Source: JBHJHP01 sp042219855
Lineage (GTDB): Bacteria; Bacteroidota; Bacteroidia; Bacteroidales; UBA5342
DNA: 64,000 bases
Assembly: GCF_042219855.1 (NCBI RefSeq)
Contig: NZ_JBHJHP010000003.1
Coordinates: 248,001 to 312,000, forward strand
Reading direction: 5' to 3'
The notes below the pieces were generated by a model. The model had not been told where the DNA came from, made no database searches, and saw only the letters and a list, made by a program, of their open reading frames with translations. Position 1 is the stretch's first letter. Every line of letters starts with the position of its first letter. Shown here one piece after another: positions 61,484 to 64,000 of this stretch. The translations under genes were made by a program, and so were the position numbers.

Positions 61484-62479
61484 ATGGGTCATTTAATATT
61501 TGCAAATCCGCATTATCTGTTTTTGTTGCTGTTGATCTTACCGGCAGTAGCCTGGTATGTGTTGAATCTGAAAAAAGATACAGCTACGCTGCAGGTTTCA
61601 TCACTGCGCGGTTTCGGACAGATTAAAAAGAGCTATAAGTATTACCTTCGTCATGTACCTTTTATTCTGCGGATGCTCGCTGTGGCTTCAATTATTATTG
61701 TTATAGCAAGACCACAAAGCACTAACAGCTGGCAGGAAACAAACACCGAAGGGATAGATATTGTATTGTCTATGGATATTTCGGGTAGTATGCTTGCGGA
61801 AGATTTAAAACCAAACCGTCTGGAGGCTTCCATCGATGTGGCTACCCAGTTTATAAACGGCAGGCCGGATGATAACATTGGTTTGGTTGTGTTTGCAGGA
61901 GAAGCATTTACACAATGTCCGCTGACAACAGATCATGCTGTACTGATAAATCTGTTTAAAGATATTCCTTCCATACAGCTGGAACAGGGAACAGCTATAG
62001 GAATGGGGCTTGCCACTGCTGTAGCCAGAATAAAAGATGGCAAGGCGAAATCAAAAGTAGTTATTTTGTTGACCGATGGTGAAAATAACGCCGGAGAAGT
62101 ACCACCGCAAACAGCCGCAGAAATGGCAAACACTTATGGAATCAGGGTGTATACTATTGGTGTAGGGACTCGCGGTAAAGCCAGGGTTCCGGTTCAGACA
62201 CCATACGGAACGACCCAGTACAGGGAGATGGATGTTAATATTGATGAAAACCTGCTGAGAAATATTGCATCAACAACAGGAGGTAAATATTTCAGGGCAA
62301 CTGATAATGAGAGCCTGAAAGCCATTTACAACGAAATCGATCAACTGGAAAAGACAAAGCTGGATGTGAAGCAGTTTAATAAACGTACGGAAGAATTCTT
62401 CTTTTTTGCTATGCTGGCAGCTATCTTTATTCTGGCAGAGATTTTGTTAAGATTAACCGTTTTAAGAACCATGCCATAA
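61484..62479 (+). CDS. batA: BatA: von Willebrand factor A membrane protein
   Basis: 331 aa. An N-terminal BatA-type segment with helices at about 11-27 and 60-75, then a VWA domain with the MIDAS motif DISGS (98-102) in IDIVLSMDISGSM, TTDHA and TDGENN. A C-terminal helix (about 302-325) anchors it. Probably a periplasm-facing partner of BatB. The paralog follows 10 bp downstream. Confidence 0.92.
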   Translation: MGHLIFANPHYLFLLLLILPAVAWYVLNLKKDTATLQVSSLRGFGQIKKSYKYYLRHVPFILRMLAVASIIIVIARPQSTNSWQETNTEGIDIVLSMDISGSMLAEDLKPNRLEASIDVATQFINGRPDDNIGLVVFAGEAFTQCPLTTDHAVLINLFKDIPSIQLEQGTAIGMGLATAVARIKDGKAKSKVVILLTDGENNAGEVPPQTAAEMANTYGIRVYTIGVGTRGKARVPVQTPYGTTQYREMDVNIDENLLRNIASTTGGKYFRATDNESLKAIYNEIDQLEKTKLDVKQFNKRTEEFFFFAMLAAIFILAEILLRLTVLRTMP

Positions 62480-62489
62480 CAAAAGTATT

Positions 62490-63530
62490 ATGTTCAGATT
62501 TGCAAATCCCGATATATTATATGCACTGGTTTTAATACCTGCTTTATGGCTGTTTTTCCTCGCAAACCGGAAAAACCGCAAACGAAAACTGAATGAATTC
62601 GGCGATCCGGAGCTCATGAAGGATTTGATGCCGGATGTATCGCAGTCCAGACCGGTATGGAAATACAATTTGCTGCTGTTTTCACTTTTTGTTTTGATAT
62701 TTGTTCTGGCCAGACCCCAGTTCGGATCAAAATTGCAAACGGTGAAACGGAAGGGCGTGGAGATTGTGATAGCACTGGACGTGTCTAATTCCATGCTGGC
62801 CCAGGATATTAAACCTAACCGCCTGGAGAGTGCCAAACAGGCGATATCCAGATTACTTGATAAACTGCATGATGACAAAATAGGATTGATCGTTTTTGCC
62901 GGTGATGCATATACACAGTTACCGGTAACCACTGATTATGTGTCGGCAAAAATGTTTTTGTCAACTATTAATACCAATTCAGTTCCTGTACAGGGTACAG
63001 CCATCGGAAAGGCAATTGAGCTTGGTATTAAATCATTTGGCCCGGAAAATGGAGCCGGAAGAGCAATCATTGTTATAACCGATGGCGAAAATCATGAAGA
63101 TAATGCCGTTGCAGCGGCCAGGGAAGCCAGGGAGAGTGGTATTGTGGTGTATACAATCGGTATGGGACTTGCACAGGGAGCACCTATCCCAATTCCGGGC
63201 ACCAATGATTTCAGAAAAGACAGAGAAGGTAATGTGGTGGTTTCCAAGCTCGACTGGAACATGTTAAAGGAAATAGCTTCAGCCGGAGGTGGAAATTCAT
63301 ACAGAGCTACCAATGGTAATGTTGGATTGAATAATCTTTATGATGATATTAATAAACTGGATAAAGCAGAGATGGAATCAAGGGTTTACAGCGATTACGA
63401 AGAACAGTTCGACTGGCTGGCCTGGATTGTTTTAGCCGTTTTGTTTTTTGAAATTTTTATTCTGGAAAGAAAAAACAGGTTGTTCAGTGGAATTAATTTG
63501 TTTAAAGAAGACACAAGACGTAAGACGTAA
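62490..63530 (+). CDS. batB: BatB: von Willebrand factor A membrane protein
   Basis: 346 aa, paralog of the preceding gene. MIDAS motif DVSNS (97-101) within EIVIALDVSNSM, conserved TTDYV and TDGENHEDN; N-terminal helices at about 8-25 and 60-75 and a last one about 308-327. Its stop codon is inside the heptamer repeat that follows: the C-terminal RRKT comes from repeat sequence. Confidence 0.92.
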   Translation: MFRFANPDILYALVLIPALWLFFLANRKNRKRKLNEFGDPELMKDLMPDVSQSRPVWKYNLLLFSLFVLIFVLARPQFGSKLQTVKRKGVEIVIALDVSNSMLAQDIKPNRLESAKQAISRLLDKLHDDKIGLIVFAGDAYTQLPVTTDYVSAKMFLSTINTNSVPVQGTAIGKAIELGIKSFGPENGAGRAIIVITDGENHEDNAVAAAREARESGIVVYTIGMGLAQGAPIPIPGTNDFRKDREGNVVVSKLDWNMLKEIASAGGGNSYRATNGNVGLNNLYDDINKLDKAEMESRVYSDYEEQFDWLAWIVLAVLFFEIFILERKNRLFSGINLFKEDTRRKT

Positions 63531-63705
63531 GACATAAGACGTAAGACATAAGACGTAAGACATAAGACGTAAGACATAAGACGTAAGACATAAGACGTAA
63601 GACATAAGACGTAAGACATAAGACGTAAGACATAAGACGTAAGACATAAGACGTAAGACATAAGACATAAGACATAAGACGTAAGACATAAGACATAAGA
63701 TACAA
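63517..63705 (+). repeat. Tandem heptamer repeat, 27 units of GAC(G/A)TAA
   Basis: Units alternate mostly GACGTAA and GACATAA, i.e. a 14-bp higher-order unit, from 63517 to 63698, with a last degenerate unit GATACAA. The first two include the batB stop. 48 bp separate its end from the batC ATG. A long open frame of Met/Ser/Tyr/Val/Leu repeats on the minus strand is a by-product. Confidence 0.97.
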
Positions 63706-63752
63706 GAATCAGGATTGAGGATTAAAGGATTTAAAGTGAGTATAATAGAAAT

Positions 63753-64000
63753 ATGATGAGATCAGTTATCAGTATATTAATTTTGTTTTTTACGGTATCT
63801 GTTTTTGCACAGCAGGAGAGGCAGCAGATTCGTAAAGGGAACGAATTATATAAGGACAAAAAATATACAGAAGCGGAAGTAGCTTACAGAAAAAGCCTGG
63901 AAGGTAAGGATCAGTTGTACCAGGGAAAATTTAACCTGGGTAATGCAATGCTTAAGCAAAAAAAATACGATGAGGCCATTCAGCAGTTTCAGATTCTGGC
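63753..64000 (+). CDS. batC: BatC-like TPR protein, 5' part
   Basis: 82 codons of a gene that runs off the right edge. A signal peptide (MMRSVISILILFFTVSVFA) precedes a TPR repeat (RKGNELYKDKKYTEAEVAYRK, then LGNAMLKQKKYDEAIQQFQ). Position after batB and repeat type fit BatC, a periplasmic TPR protein of the aerotolerance operon. A second ATG at 63756 could also start it. Confidence 0.85.
   Translation, partial: MMRSVISILILFFTVSVFAQQERQQIRKGNELYKDKKYTEAEVAYRKSLEGKDQLYQGKFNLGNAMLKQKKYDEAIQQFQIL

Noticed and set aside
63395..63705. Minus-strand open frames with repeated Met-Ser-Tyr-Val-Leu motifs
   Set aside because: They are translations of the 7-bp tandem repeat, overlap batB, and appear in all frames.
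63517..63705. Possible CRISPR array
   Set aside because: Units are 7 bp and contiguous, with no spacers; it is a simple tandem repeat.

Overview
The window is chromosomal DNA from a member of the Bacteroidota, probably near the Bacteroidales/Marinilabiliales. The evidence is a SusC/SusD pair beside polysaccharide-degrading enzymes, a type IX secretion C-terminal signal, a GldJ-like lipoprotein, a moxR-DUF58-bat operon, AMP nucleosidase next to holA, and repeated promoter -7 boxes of the Bacteroidota form TAnnTTTG.

Layout. 1-7.4 kb holds housekeeping genes (HsdR_N-like fragment, amn, holA, mnmD, a fused cytochrome c assembly protein, a TPR protein). 7.4-16.2 kb is a minus-strand polysaccharide utilisation locus (susC, susD, a PL10-like pectate lyase, a GH43). 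16.2-29 kb is accessory: a family of DUF6090 membrane proteins, a DUF3500 protein, small VOC, GNAT, DJ-1 and DHFR-like enzymes, a serine hydrolase and a T9SS cargo protein. 29.3-45.4 kb is a run of minus-strand genes cut into units by palindromic boundary sequences. 46.1-64 kb is again core: tRNA-Asp, uvrD, a glycogen operon (debranching enzyme, glycogen synthase, GH57), murF and gldJ, then plus-strand folP, cdaA and the moxR-bat operon, which runs off the end.

The main discovery candidate is 29.3-45.4 kb. Each unit starts with a short box GTTRnnnnn and the spacer after its last gene starts with the reverse complement of that same box (four units perfect over 9 nt, three more at 8/9 or 8/10, two at 7/9). 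The spacers are imperfect palindromes. This is the signature of integron gene cassettes (R' at the start of the cassette, R'' at the start of its own attC), although no integrase gene is in the window. Cargo: a short Argonaute plus TIR-APAZ pair (SPARTA), two toxin-antitoxin modules (MntA/HepT and YefM/YoeB), a LytTR two-component system, a regulator/membrane protein/serine hydrolase operon, an S41 peptidase, an alpha/beta hydrolase and several unknown membrane or lipoproteins. A 461-bp repeat carrying a nearly invariant 37-codon reading frame lies in two of the spacers and a degraded third copy lies in another.

Other non-coding items: two related minus-strand small-RNA-like units (about 2.1 and 46.4 kb), a nested palindromic repeat at 18.9 kb, a 30-bp operator-like palindrome at 37.5 kb, and 27 copies of a 7-bp repeat between batB and batC.
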